64,000 nt of DNA from Bradyrhizobium stylosanthis (GTDB taxonomy: Bacteria; Pseudomonadota; Alphaproteobacteria; Rhizobiales; Xanthobacteraceae): positions 396,557 to 460,556 of the forward strand of contig NZ_LVEM01000004.1 in assembly GCF_001641335.1 (NCBI RefSeq), given 5' to 3'. Positions within the stretch are counted from its first letter, which is position 1; each line of letters starts with the position of its first letter. Of the stretch, positions 16,154 through 25,054 are shown piece after piece. Below the pieces are notes generated by a model. The model saw only the letters and a list, made by a program, of their open reading frames with translations. It searched no databases and was not told the origin of the DNA. The translations under genes were made by a program, and so were the position numbers.

Positions 16154-18358
16154 CTAGCGCGCCAGCACGATCGAGACCTGGATCTGGCCGCGCGTGCGCA
16201 ACACCTCGAGCGCCACGTCGTCGCCGTGGCGGCTGACGCGCAGATCCACGCTGGACTCGCCGAGGCGGAGATCGCGCAGGATGACTTCGTTCAGGAATGC
16301 CGGCAGATGCGGATTGCGCAGGCGGATCTCGCAGCGCGCCACGTCGAACTCGAGACCCAGCGCCGCCTCCAGCAGCGTGAACGGCGTCGCGCTGGCCCAG
16401 GCCTGCGGCGCGCAGGCGACCGGATAGAGCGTCGGGCCGCGCCGCTTCTCGCGCCGGAAGCCGCAGAACAATTCGGGCAGGCGCCGCAGGTCCATGTAGG
16501 TCGCGGCGTCGAACAGCCCCTTGAACACATGCGCCACCGAATGCTTGAGGCCGTAGCGCGCAAGCCCCAGCGCGATCAGCGCGTTGTCATGCGGCCAGAT
16601 CGAGCCGTCGTGATAAGACATCGGATTGTAGCGCACCTCGCCGACGGCGACGGTACGGATGCCCCAGCCCGAGAAGAAGTGCGGCCGCATCAGGTCGGCG
16701 GCGACCAAGCGGGCGCGGTCCTCGCGGATCATGCCGCTGAACAGCACCTGCCCGGCATTGGAGGTCCGCACCTTGCAGGGGCGCTTCTTGCCGTCGAGGG
16801 CAAGGGCATAGGTGCCGAGCTCCTCGCACCAGAACGCCTGCTCGAAGCGCTCCGCCAGCGCCTTGGCCTCGGCCTCGAACTTGCGCACGAGGTCGGGCTT
16901 GCCGAGCCGCAGGGCGCAGCGCGCGGCCAGCAGCTTGGCCATGTAGACGTAGCCCTGGACCTCCGCGAGCGCGATATTGCCTTCCGCGAGCTGGCCATCG
17001 GCATGGAAGATCGCGTCGTAGGAATCCTTCCAGCCCTGGTTGGCCAGCCCCTTCTCGGTCGCGCGCTGATATTCGACGAAGCCGTCCTGATCAGGATCGC
17101 CGGGTCCGTCGATCCAGGCGAGGCCCGCCTCGATCGCGGGCCACAGCTCGATCAGCGTCTTCTCGTCGCCGGTGCGCTCGAAATAGCTTCCGGCGAGCAG
17201 CACGAAGAGCGCGGTCGAATCGACGCTGCCGTAATATTGCGCGAACGGCACCTCGCGCAGCGCCGCCATTTCGCCGCCGCGCATCTCGTGCAGGATCTTG
17301 CCGGGCGCGGCATCGGCGAGCGGATCGACGGCCTTCGCCTGGAAATGCGCGAGCCGCCTGAGCACGCCCTTGGCGACGCGCGGATCGACCCAGAGCATCT
17401 GGAGCGCGGTGATCAGGCCGTCGCGGCCGAACGTCGTCGAGTACCAGGGAATGCCGGCATAGGGATAGCGGCCCTGCGGCGTTTCGGTCATCAGCATGTT
17501 GAGGTCGGCCATGGCCTGGCACAGCACCTCGTTGAAGATGTTGTTGGAGGTCTCAATGCTGGCCGCGCCCATCGTCGACTGCCGCATCTCGCGGCGGTGC
17601 GCCAGCAGCCCCTGGAAGAAGCGCGCCGGCTTTTCCGACGCCGGCCTGTTGCAGGACACCGCCACGAACAGCGATTTCGCCTGGTGCGGGCCGAGCTCGA
17701 GCTGCCAGGTGGCGGCATTGACGGAGAGCCGGGTCGGACGCGGGTCGAAATGCAGGGCCGTGGTGCGCTCGGACTCGTCGAGCCCGTGATATTCGAACAG
17801 CACGTCGGTCGGGCCAAGCAGGCTGCTCGTGCCGGTGCCGCGGCGCGGGCGGCGCTCGCCGCGAACCTCGAACAGATCGGCGAAGTCGTTGCCGAACAGC
17901 AGCGTCAGCTCGAAGCTGGTCGGCCGGTCGCCATGGTTCTGCACACCGATGCGCTGATAGGCCGAACCGCGCCACAGGAAGATCGTGCGCACGATGTGCA
18001 GCAGGTCCTTCTGCAGCACGAGGCTGCCCTCGCGGTAGATGTCGGGATTGGTCAGATCGACCGTCAGCGCCGAATTGTCGTCGCGCAGATTGGAGCCGAG
18101 CAGCAGCGGCTGGAGATCGTTGAGCACGAGCTCCAGCCGGGCGAGATAGCGGGTGTCATGGTGAAACAGGCCGTCGGGCCCGCCGGCCGAGGCGCCGATG
18201 TCGCCATGGCTGTCGAGCACGATGAAGGTGTCGTCGTGCTTGAGCGAGCGCCGCGGCCGCGCCGACGGTCCCGTCATCGGGATATAGAACGGCTGCTCCG
18301 CGACCTGCTCCACGGTTCGCGTCACGGAGACGAGTTTGGTGACGACTTCGGCGGCCAT
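16154..18358 (-). CDS. Amylo-alpha-1,6-glucosidase / glycogen-debranching-like protein
   Basis: A 734-residue protein with an N-terminal glycogen-debranching-enzyme-type domain (about residues 20-220, including DGLFHHDTRYL) and a C-terminal (alpha/alpha)6 glycosidase domain. The latter carries YPYAGIPWYSTTFGRDG and, near the end, SYHDGSIWPHDNALIALG with the acidic residues expected at the active site. It probably hydrolyses alpha-glucans or related sugars in the cytoplasm. The ATG at 18358 has GGGGAG 8 nt upstream. It lies 57 nt after an ABC transporter gene, so a shared message is likely. Exact substrate unknown. Confidence 0.85.
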   Translation of the reverse strand: MAAEVVTKLVSVTRTVEQVAEQPFYIPMTGPSARPRRSLKHDDTFIVLDSHGDIGASAGGPDGLFHHDTRYLARLELVLNDLQPLLLGSNLRDDNSALTVDLTNPDIYREGSLVLQKDLLHIVRTIFLWRGSAYQRIGVQNHGDRPTSFELTLLFGNDFADLFEVRGERRPRRGTGTSSLLGPTDVLFEYHGLDESERTTALHFDPRPTRLSVNAATWQLELGPHQAKSLFVAVSCNRPASEKPARFFQGLLAHRREMRQSTMGAASIETSNNIFNEVLCQAMADLNMLMTETPQGRYPYAGIPWYSTTFGRDGLITALQMLWVDPRVAKGVLRRLAHFQAKAVDPLADAAPGKILHEMRGGEMAALREVPFAQYYGSVDSTALFVLLAGSYFERTGDEKTLIELWPAIEAGLAWIDGPGDPDQDGFVEYQRATEKGLANQGWKDSYDAIFHADGQLAEGNIALAEVQGYVYMAKLLAARCALRLGKPDLVRKFEAEAKALAERFEQAFWCEELGTYALALDGKKRPCKVRTSNAGQVLFSGMIREDRARLVAADLMRPHFFSGWGIRTVAVGEVRYNPMSYHDGSIWPHDNALIALGLARYGLKHSVAHVFKGLFDAATYMDLRRLPELFCGFRREKRRGPTLYPVACAPQAWASATPFTLLEAALGLEFDVARCEIRLRNPHLPAFLNEVILRDLRLGESSVDLRVSRHGDDVALEVLRTRGQIQVSIVLAR

Positions 18359-18415
18359 AAGCTGCTCCCCTGCGCTTGTTTCGAGACGCAACCAACGCGA
18401 ACGCGACTGTCGGCC

Positions 18416-20179
18416 TTACGCCGCGAACTTCGCGAGCCGGCTCATCTCCTGCGTCACCAGCTCACGGTACGGACCGTGGCCCTGCATCAGGCGGTCGGGT
18501 GCGCCGTCCTCGATGATCCGGCCGTTCTTCAGCACCACGACGCGGTCGAAATTGCGCAGCGTCGCGAGGCGATGCGCGATCGCGATCACGGTGCGGCCGC
18601 GCATCAGGCGCGACAGCGCCTCGCGGATCGCCTCCTCGGATTCGCTGTCGAGCGCGGCCGTCGCCTCGTCGAGCAGCACGATCGGGGCGTCCTTCACGAA
18701 GGCGCGCGCAATCGCGATGCGCTGGCGCTGGCCGCCGGACATCTTGACGCCGCGGTCGCCGACCATGGTGTCGAGGCCCTCGGGCAGGCTGTCGATGAAA
18801 TCGCACCGCGCCGCGATCGCCGCGCGCAGCACCTCGTCGTCGGTCGCGTTGGGCCGGCCGTATCGGATGTTCTCTCTGATGGAGCGATGGAACAGGGAGA
18901 TGTCCTGCGGCACCACCGAGATCGCCTCGCGCAAGCTCTGCTGGGTCACCTTTGCAATGTCCTGACCGTCGACGGTGACACTGCCCTCGTCGACATCATA
19001 GAAGCGCTGAAGCAGCGTGAACAGTGTCGACTTGCCGCCGCCGGACTGGCCGACCAGGCCGACGCGCTGGCCGGGCTGCAGCCGCAGGCTGAAGCGCTCG
19101 AAGATCTTTTCAGCCCCGGGGTAGCCGAAGGTAACGTTGTTGAACGCGATCGCGGCGCCGCTCTTGACGAGGGGCTCGGCCTCGGGATGGTCGCGCAATT
19201 CATGCGGCACCAGCAGCGTCGCGATCGCCTCGGTCAGGCGTGCGACATGCTGGGTGACGTCGACCAGCGCCACCGCGAGATCGCGCGTGGCGTTGAGGAT
19301 GGACAGGCCGAGGGTGCAGACCAGCACGACGTCGCCGGTGGTCGCCTCGCCCTGCTGCCACAGCGTGATCGCCCAGGCCATGAGTGCAACGGTCAGCAGG
19401 ACTGTCACGCCGGCATGGGTGAGCCGCAGCTTCTCCAGATAACGCAGGCTGCGGCCGCGCGCGGTGAGTTCGCGGTTGACGGTGGCGTCGAACCGCTCGT
19501 GCTCGTGGCCGATGCCGCAGAAGGCGCGGACCAGCGGCATGTTGCTGATGACGTCGATCATCTCGCCGTCGACGACCGCAGCCTTGTCGGCGAAATCGTC
19601 ATGCAGGGGCTTGCCGGCCGCGGCGAGGCGGAACATCGCGATCACCATGCCGCCGGCGATCACGATCAGGCCAAGCGCCATGTAGGGACTGACGGTTCCG
19701 ATCAGCATGATTGCCGCAATTGTGGCAATGCACGGCGGCAGCACGTTCCAGACAAACATGTTCTCGACCGTGAACACCGCGTTCGACGTCGCCGTGATGC
19801 GGCTCGTCAGCATCCCCGGCATGCGATCGGAGAAGTAGCTCGGCGCGTGGCCGGTCAGATGACGAAATATGTCACGGCGTAAATCGCCCGTGACACGAAC
19901 GAAGGTGAAGCTCGCCGTCCAGCTCGCGATGCGCCAGAGGAAGTTGTCCGCCGCGATCAGCGACATGAGCAGAAGGAATGCCAGCCATACGCTGCCACCA
20001 TGCGATGTTCCCGCCGACAGACTGTCGACCAGGGATTTGACGCCGTACTGCGTGCCTACGGAGCAGGCAACCGCCGCGACGACGGCGGTCAGGATCACCA
20101 GATGCGATGCAAGGCGACGCCGCAGATAGCGCAAGACAAAGGCAAATGGCCTGCGCGCGTATCCAGAAAGATGATCCAT
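18416..20179 (-). CDS. ABC transporter, fused permease and ATPase
   Basis: A 587-residue half-transporter of the exporter (MsbA-like) type. Six membrane helices span about residues 25-320. The nucleotide-binding domain has Walker A GQSGGGKST, signature MSGGQRQRIAIARA, Walker B VLLDEATAALD and the switch His in AIAHRLATL. Such proteins work as dimers and often export lipids, glucans or glycolipids. It begins a leftward run with a debranching-like glucosidase, which suggests a glucan-related substrate. A possible stress promoter lies about 50 nt upstream. Confidence 0.88.
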   Translation of the reverse strand: MDHLSGYARRPFAFVLRYLRRRLASHLVILTAVVAAVACSVGTQYGVKSLVDSLSAGTSHGGSVWLAFLLLMSLIAADNFLWRIASWTASFTFVRVTGDLRRDIFRHLTGHAPSYFSDRMPGMLTSRITATSNAVFTVENMFVWNVLPPCIATIAAIMLIGTVSPYMALGLIVIAGGMVIAMFRLAAAGKPLHDDFADKAAVVDGEMIDVISNMPLVRAFCGIGHEHERFDATVNRELTARGRSLRYLEKLRLTHAGVTVLLTVALMAWAITLWQQGEATTGDVVLVCTLGLSILNATRDLAVALVDVTQHVARLTEAIATLLVPHELRDHPEAEPLVKSGAAIAFNNVTFGYPGAEKIFERFSLRLQPGQRVGLVGQSGGGKSTLFTLLQRFYDVDEGSVTVDGQDIAKVTQQSLREAISVVPQDISLFHRSIRENIRYGRPNATDDEVLRAAIAARCDFIDSLPEGLDTMVGDRGVKMSGGQRQRIAIARAFVKDAPIVLLDEATAALDSESEEAIREALSRLMRGRTVIAIAHRLATLRNFDRVVVLKNGRIIEDGAPDRLMQGHGPYRELVTQEMSRLAKFAA

Positions 20180-20228
20180 ATGGCTATCGCCCCGTCGTTA
20201 TGATTCCAGTTTTTGTCTTAGCCGACTG

Positions 20229-20254
20229 AACATCGACTGCTTCGCCTCGGTTCC
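20229..20254 (-). promoter_or_regulatory. Possible EcfG-type promoter of the ABC/glucosidase operon
   Basis: On the minus strand GGAAC, a 17-nt spacer and TGTT lie about 50 nt before the ABC transporter start. The EcfG consensus is GGAAC-N16/17-CGTT, so one -10 base differs. Tentative. Confidence 0.35.
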
Positions 20255-20357
20255 CGGGCCAGGCGATCACGACATGCGGATGCGGACGGAGTGAGAAGAG
20301 GTGATGGCAGCATCACGACCACGCCGCACCGTGTCGAAGAAGTAACGTTCGGGGGAA

Positions 20358-20382
20358 GGAACTTCGCAAATGCGAGAACGTT
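20358..20382 (+). promoter_or_regulatory. EcfG-type general stress promoter of the glycosyltransferase gene
   Basis: GGAAC at 20358-20362, a 16-nt spacer and CGTT at 20379-20382 match the alphaproteobacterial EcfG sigma-factor consensus exactly. The start codon of the glycosyltransferase follows about 70 nt downstream. This predicts induction by the PhyR/EcfG general stress response. Confidence 0.65.
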
Positions 20383-20452
20383 CCCTGATTGGCATGCCGG
20401 TGCCCAAACACGGCGGGGGCTTAAACTCCATGATCGCAGAGGAGATGGTGAG

Positions 20453-21523
20453 ATGCGCATCGCGCAGGTAGCTCCGTTGACGGAGGCTGTTCCACCCAAG
20501 CTGTATGGCGGCACCGAGCGGGTGGTGCACTGGTTGACGGAAGAGTTGGTTGCCCTGGGACACGACGTCACACTGTTCGCGAGCGGCGACTCGCAGACGT
20601 CGGCGAAGCTGGATGCATTATGGCCGCGGGCGCTTCGCCTCGACGGCTCCGTGCGCGACCCCAACGCCCTGCACATGGTGCTCCTCGAGCGCGTGCGGCA
20701 AAAATGTGACGACGAGGAGTTCGACTTCCTCCACTTCCATCTCGATTACTATCCATGGTCGCTGTTCTACCGGCAGCCGACGCCGTTCCTGACCACGCTG
20801 CACGGCCGGCTCGACCTGCCGGAGCATCAGCCTGTCTTCAACACTTTCTCCAAGATCCCGGTGATCTCGATCTCCAATGCGCAGCGGCGGCCGGTGCCGC
20901 AGGCGAACTGGGTGAAGACGATTCACCACGGCCTGCCGGAGAACCTGCTGACGCCGAAGCCGGCGAAGCAGGAATACCTCGCCGTGCTCGGCCGCATCGC
21001 GCCCGAGAAGGGCGTCGACCGTGCCATCAAGATCGCGACCCATTGCGGCATCCCGCTGAAGATCGCGGCCAAGGTCGATCGTGCCGACCAGGATTATTAT
21101 GACGAGCTGATCAAGCCGATGATCGTGAACAACCCGCTGGTCGATTTCATCGGCGAGATCGGCGATCACGAGAAGTCGGAGTTCCTCAGCGGCGCGCTCG
21201 GCCTGCTGCTGCCGATCGACTGGCCGGAGCCGTTCGGCCTCGTGATGATCGAAGCCATGGCCTGCGGAACGCCGGTCGTCGCCTTCAACCGCGGCTCGGT
21301 GCCCGAGATCATCGACGAGGGCCTCACCGGCTTCGTCGTCGAGGACATCATCAGCGCCGCCGGTGTCGTCAACCGCCTTCCGCAACTGAGCCGCGCCGCG
21401 ATCCGCAAGCAGTTCGAGACGCGCTTCACCGCGCGGCGGATGGCGCTGGACTATCTCGCCGCCTATCGCAGCCTGACCGAGGAGCAAGCGCCGCGGATCA
21501 AGCTGGTGAGCAGCGCGGAGTAG
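20453..21523 (+). CDS. GT4-family glycosyltransferase
   Basis: A 356-residue GT-B fold glycosyltransferase. The N-terminal domain starts MRIAQVAPLTE with the KLYGGTERVV glycine-rich loop; the C-terminal domain has LGRIAPEKG and the donor-binding EPFGLVMIEAMACGTPVVAF motif with the EX7E glutamates. It uses an NDP-sugar to build a polysaccharide or glycolipid. The ATG at 20453 has AGGAG 8 nt upstream; a longer frame upstream is non-coding. The EcfG promoter and neighbouring glucan genes suggest a stress-related glucan role, which is inference. Confidence 0.87.
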   Translation: MRIAQVAPLTEAVPPKLYGGTERVVHWLTEELVALGHDVTLFASGDSQTSAKLDALWPRALRLDGSVRDPNALHMVLLERVRQKCDDEEFDFLHFHLDYYPWSLFYRQPTPFLTTLHGRLDLPEHQPVFNTFSKIPVISISNAQRRPVPQANWVKTIHHGLPENLLTPKPAKQEYLAVLGRIAPEKGVDRAIKIATHCGIPLKIAAKVDRADQDYYDELIKPMIVNNPLVDFIGEIGDHEKSEFLSGALGLLLPIDWPEPFGLVMIEAMACGTPVVAFNRGSVPEIIDEGLTGFVVEDIISAAGVVNRLPQLSRAAIRKQFETRFTARRMALDYLAAYRSLTEEQAPRIKLVSSAE

Positions 21524-21539
21524 GTAGCGGCATCCACTA

Positions 21540-21679
21540 CTCTCGTGTCCCGGACGCGCTGCAACGCCCTTGCGTTGCGGCGCAGAGCCGGGACCCACGC
21601 GGCGGTGCATTCGGAGACATGGGCCCCGGCTCTGCAGCGCACCGCTGAAGCAGCGCTGCACTGTGTCCGGGCACGAGAG
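21540..21679. repeat. Dispersed inverted repeat (CTCTCGTG type)
   Basis: The segment begins TCTCGTGTCCCGGACGCGCT and ends with its near reverse complement, GTCCGGGCACGAGAG. The centre holds GC-rich sub-palindromes with CCGGGACC and CCCCGGCTCTGC. I know this type as a multi-copy intergenic element of Bradyrhizobium. It lies between the convergent glycosyltransferase and alkylsulfatase genes. Confidence 0.6.
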
Positions 21680-21701
21680 ACCGCAACGGGCGGCCCCCGC
21701 C

Positions 21702-23633
21702 CTACCCCACCGCCGCCCGCTTCGGCTCCACGATCTCGAACATCCGCGGAAACTCGTCCATCAGTCCCATCAGCTCGGCGAGCTTCATCGGGCTACCCGA
21801 CAGCTTGACCTTGCCGGCGGCAACCGCTTCCGGAAAGCTCGTCAGCTTCGCGATGACTTCATCGAGCGTTGCCCGCGCCAGGGTGAAGCCGGCGTCCGCA
21901 TTGTCCGCCTGCACGCCTTCGGTGTAGGTCAGCGCGCAGTTCTCCAGGTTGAGCACGAACGTCTCGCCGGTATCCGAAAAGGTCCAGTTCAGCACGATGT
22001 GCTTGCCTTCCGCCTTCGGCCCGTTCAGGCGAATGCCGAGCACGTCCCAGAGCTGCTCGGTGCGCAGCGCCGCCAGCGTCTCGCGCGGCATTGGCGGGCG
22101 GGCCGGCACTTTCGGCATGCCCTGGCGCAATTCCTGGGCGCCGAACAGATAGGCGTTGCGCCAGGTCGCGCTCTCGGCGGCGTAGCCGAGCTGCTCCAGC
22201 GTGTCCGCGAGCAGGCCACGTGCCGCCGCATTGTCGGGCTCGGCAAATACCAGATGGCCGAGCGCCTGCGCGACGAAACGAAACTCGCCCTTGGCAAAAT
22301 CATGGCGCGCACGCGCGAGGATCGCCTCGGCGCCGCCCATATACTCGACGTATTTTTTGCCGGACTCGACCGGCGGCAGCGGATCAAGATTGACCGGGTT
22401 GGCGTCGTACCATCCGAGATATTTCTGGTAGATCGCCTTCACATTGTGACGGATATGGCCGTAATAGCCGCGGCCGTGCCAGGCGCCCTCGAGACTTGCC
22501 GGCAGCCGGATCGTCTCGGCGATCTCCGCGGCGGTCAGGCCGTGGTTCATCAGGCGGATGGTCTGGTCATGCGCGAACTTGTAGAGGTCGCGCTGCTGCC
22601 GGATCATAGTGCCTATGCGCTCGCGCCCCCACACCGGCCAGTGATGCTGGCCGCACATCGCCTCGGCCTTGCCGTCCCACAGTTGCAACGCCTCGTTCAA
22701 ATATTTGGACCAGGCCAGCGCATCGCGCACGTCGGCGCCGCGGAACGGCAGCAGATTGTGGAAATTGTGCGTGCAGTTCTCGGCGAGGTTCAACAGTTTG
22801 TAGCGCGAGATGAAGAAATGCATCTCCGCCGGCGCTTCGCTGTTGGGCGCCATCTGGAATTCGAATTCGACGCCGTCGATCACGCGCCTGTCGCCGGTCG
22901 CCATGATCAGGTCGGTCGGGCGCAGCAGCGCGACCGATCCTGCCGCCATCGACTTGCCGAGCCCGCAATCGACCTGCCCGCGCGGCCCCTTGGCGAGCAG
23001 CGGGCCGAACTGGTACTGCGCCCGCCGCAGCATCGCGGGCCCCGCGATGATGTTCTCGGAGACAGCGTGCTCCATGAACAGGTTCGGCGCGATGATCGGC
23101 ACCCGTCCCGTCGCCAGCGCATCCTCCTCCAGCACGCCGCGCGCGCCGCCCCAGTGATCGGTGTGGGTGTGCGTGAAGATGACGGCGGCGACCGGCTTCT
23201 GGCCACGGTGCCTGAAGTAGAGATCGAGCGCAGCTCGCGCGCCTTCGATCGAGGTCAGCGTATCCACGACGATGACGCCGCTGTCGCCCTCGATCAGCGT
23301 CATGTTGGCGATGTCGAGCCCGCGCACCTGGTAGACGCCGGGCACCACCTCGAACAGCCCGTGCTGCATGTTGAGCCGCGACTGCCGCCACAGGCTGGGA
23401 TTGACCGTCGGCGGCGCCTCTTCAGCCGAGAGGAAGCCGTAGGGCTTCAGGCTCCACACCGTGCGCCCTTGCGGATTGGCGATCTCCGCGTTCTCGATCG
23501 TGCCGAGGAAGCCGCGCGCGGCATCGTCGAAATCCCGTGTGTCGGAAAACGGCAGCGCATTGCGCATCGCCGTCTGCTGCGCAGTCACGGACGGCGTTGC
23601 GTCCTTCGGCTCGCTGCTGGAAATCTCGGTCAT
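21702..23633 (-). CDS. Alkyl/aryl-sulfatase, metallo-beta-lactamase fold (SdsA1-like)
   Basis: A 643-residue protein. An N-terminal metallo-beta-lactamase domain carries the zinc motif FTHTHTDHWGG (His155, His157, Asp159, His160). A helical dimerisation domain follows, and a C-terminal SCP2-like domain (about 520-640) is the architecture of SdsA1/Pdh-type alkylsulfatases, which hydrolyse primary alkyl sulfates to alcohol and sulfate. No signal peptide is seen, so it may be cytoplasmic, unlike SdsA1. It stands alone on the minus strand. Confidence 0.87.
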   Translation of the reverse strand: MTEISSSEPKDATPSVTAQQTAMRNALPFSDTRDFDDAARGFLGTIENAEIANPQGRTVWSLKPYGFLSAEEAPPTVNPSLWRQSRLNMQHGLFEVVPGVYQVRGLDIANMTLIEGDSGVIVVDTLTSIEGARAALDLYFRHRGQKPVAAVIFTHTHTDHWGGARGVLEEDALATGRVPIIAPNLFMEHAVSENIIAGPAMLRRAQYQFGPLLAKGPRGQVDCGLGKSMAAGSVALLRPTDLIMATGDRRVIDGVEFEFQMAPNSEAPAEMHFFISRYKLLNLAENCTHNFHNLLPFRGADVRDALAWSKYLNEALQLWDGKAEAMCGQHHWPVWGRERIGTMIRQQRDLYKFAHDQTIRLMNHGLTAAEIAETIRLPASLEGAWHGRGYYGHIRHNVKAIYQKYLGWYDANPVNLDPLPPVESGKKYVEYMGGAEAILARARHDFAKGEFRFVAQALGHLVFAEPDNAAARGLLADTLEQLGYAAESATWRNAYLFGAQELRQGMPKVPARPPMPRETLAALRTEQLWDVLGIRLNGPKAEGKHIVLNWTFSDTGETFVLNLENCALTYTEGVQADNADAGFTLARATLDEVIAKLTSFPEAVAAGKVKLSGSPMKLAELMGLMDEFPRMFEIVEPKRAAVG

Positions 23634-23724
23634 TTGTCTCCTCCCGGCTCATTGCGCGGCATCTAACCGCATCTCGCGGTCGATTGCCATCGCTGGCGGA
23701 AGGATGTGCAGCCGGATGGAGCGG

Positions 23725-24882
23725 CTAAGCGGCCAATCCTTTGACCGGCTGGCCCGAGTCCCGCACCCGCAAGTCCCGCGCCAGCACGTAGCCGCCGCGA
23801 CTCTCCTTGGCCCGGTAGAGCGCCCTGTCGGAACGCGACAGCAGCGCTTCTGCGGTGCGGCCATCGTCCGGCGCGACGGCAACGCCGACGCTGACGCCGA
23901 GCTCGACGATCTGTCCGTCGATATCATAGGGCGCACCGATCGATTGTACGATGCGCTGCGCCATCGCTTCCGCATCGCCGGCCGCGCGCTGCACCAGGAC
24001 GAACTCATCGCCGCCCATCCGCACCACGAGGTCATCGGCCGCGGCGATCGCCTTGAGCCGCCCGGCGACCTGCTTGAGCAGCGTATCGCCGACGGGATGG
24101 CCGAACCGGTCGTTGGCTTCCTTGAAACGGTCGAGATCGAGCGCATGGACGGCAACCATCCCGGCCGCCAGCATCGGCGGCAGGTCCGTCGCCAGCACGG
24201 ATCGATTGGCGAGGCCGGTCATCGGGTCCAAACGCGCGAGCTGCTCGAACTGCCGCTTGAGCGTGATCTGGCTGATCGAGGCATTGAAGCTCAGGCGCAC
24301 CATCTCGAAGCTCGCGACCACGTACATCAGGATGAGCAGCCCGAGGCCGACATGGCGCAGGTCGGGCTGCATGAAGGTCACGATCGCGGCGGGCGCGGCG
24401 ATCGCGACGAGATCGAGCAGCGCCGCGACGGGACGCAACGCCAGCCGCGCCACCACCCCGGCGCCAAAGCCGAATCCGATGCCGATCGCCATGACGGAGC
24501 AGAGCGCATCGCCCAGCATGATGCTGCGCGCAGCAAATACGCCGAGCACGAGCGCCGTCGCGACCGTGCCGGCAATGTACCAGCGCTCCCAGCGGACGGC
24601 CTCCGCCCGGCCGAGTTGCGGCGAACGCGCGATCCGGCGGCGGAATGCAAAGATTTCGCAGAGGCGGACGATGGCGATCGCGACGCCGGCGACCGTCAGG
24701 CCGGCCGTCACCATGTCGCCGGTCTCGTATGTCGTGATCGCGCCGACCATCGCCAGGCAAGCGGCCGCAAGAATGTTGGGCATCGTCGTGCCGTGAAGGC
24801 CCGTGATGACTTCCAAGTAGACGGTGTCGGAGATCGACGCCCGTCCGGATTCCATTCTGTTGAACAGCATGCCAGTCCCCAT
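23725..24882 (-). CDS. Membrane GGDEF diguanylate cyclase
   Basis: A protein of about 385 residues with roughly six N-terminal membrane helices (MASE-like sensor) and a C-terminal GGDEF domain with an intact MGGDEFVL active-site loop. The DLDRFKEANDRFGHPVGD segment and the DRALYRAKE end motif are also present. It should make cyclic di-GMP from GTP. No EAL domain follows. The start is uncertain: ATG at 24882 or 24870 (the latter has GGGGA just upstream), and longer in-frame starts are unlikely. Confidence 0.85.
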   Translation of the reverse strand: MGTGMLFNRMESGRASISDTVYLEVITGLHGTTMPNILAAACLAMVGAITTYETGDMVTAGLTVAGVAIAIVRLCEIFAFRRRIARSPQLGRAEAVRWERWYIAGTVATALVLGVFAARSIMLGDALCSVMAIGIGFGFGAGVVARLALRPVAALLDLVAIAAPAAIVTFMQPDLRHVGLGLLILMYVVASFEMVRLSFNASISQITLKRQFEQLARLDPMTGLANRSVLATDLPPMLAAGMVAVHALDLDRFKEANDRFGHPVGDTLLKQVAGRLKAIAAADDLVVRMGGDEFVLVQRAAGDAEAMAQRIVQSIGAPYDIDGQIVELGVSVGVAVAPDDGRTAEALLSRSDRALYRAKESRGGYVLARDLRVRDSGQPVKGLAA

Positions 24883-25004
24883 CCGCTGGCATGGTCGTAC
24901 CGCATATCCGTAAAAATGCGTGCGCTTCAATACGACGGCATTTGAGCCTGCGGGTTCACCGGGCGTTAGCCATGTCCGGCCCGAAAAGCCGGCTGACGCC
25001 GCAG

Positions 25005-25031
25005 CCCGGATGGCGCGAAGCGCCATCCGGG
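25005..25031 (-). terminator. Hairpin after the TRAP permease gene
   Basis: Arms CCCGGATGGCGC and GCGCCATCCGGG make a perfect 12-bp stem with a GAA loop, 24 nt past the TRAP permease stop. No T-tract follows, and the sequence also resembles a dispersed Bradyrhizobium palindrome, so it may be a repeat acting as terminator. Confidence 0.5.
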
Positions 25032-25054
25032 CGACGTGCCGGCTGCGCGCCGAC

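Noticed and set aside
15689..19882. A 1397-codon open frame opposite the glucosidase and ABC genes
   Set aside because: Its length comes from the codon bias of the opposite genes; the minus-strand proteins have full catalytic motifs.
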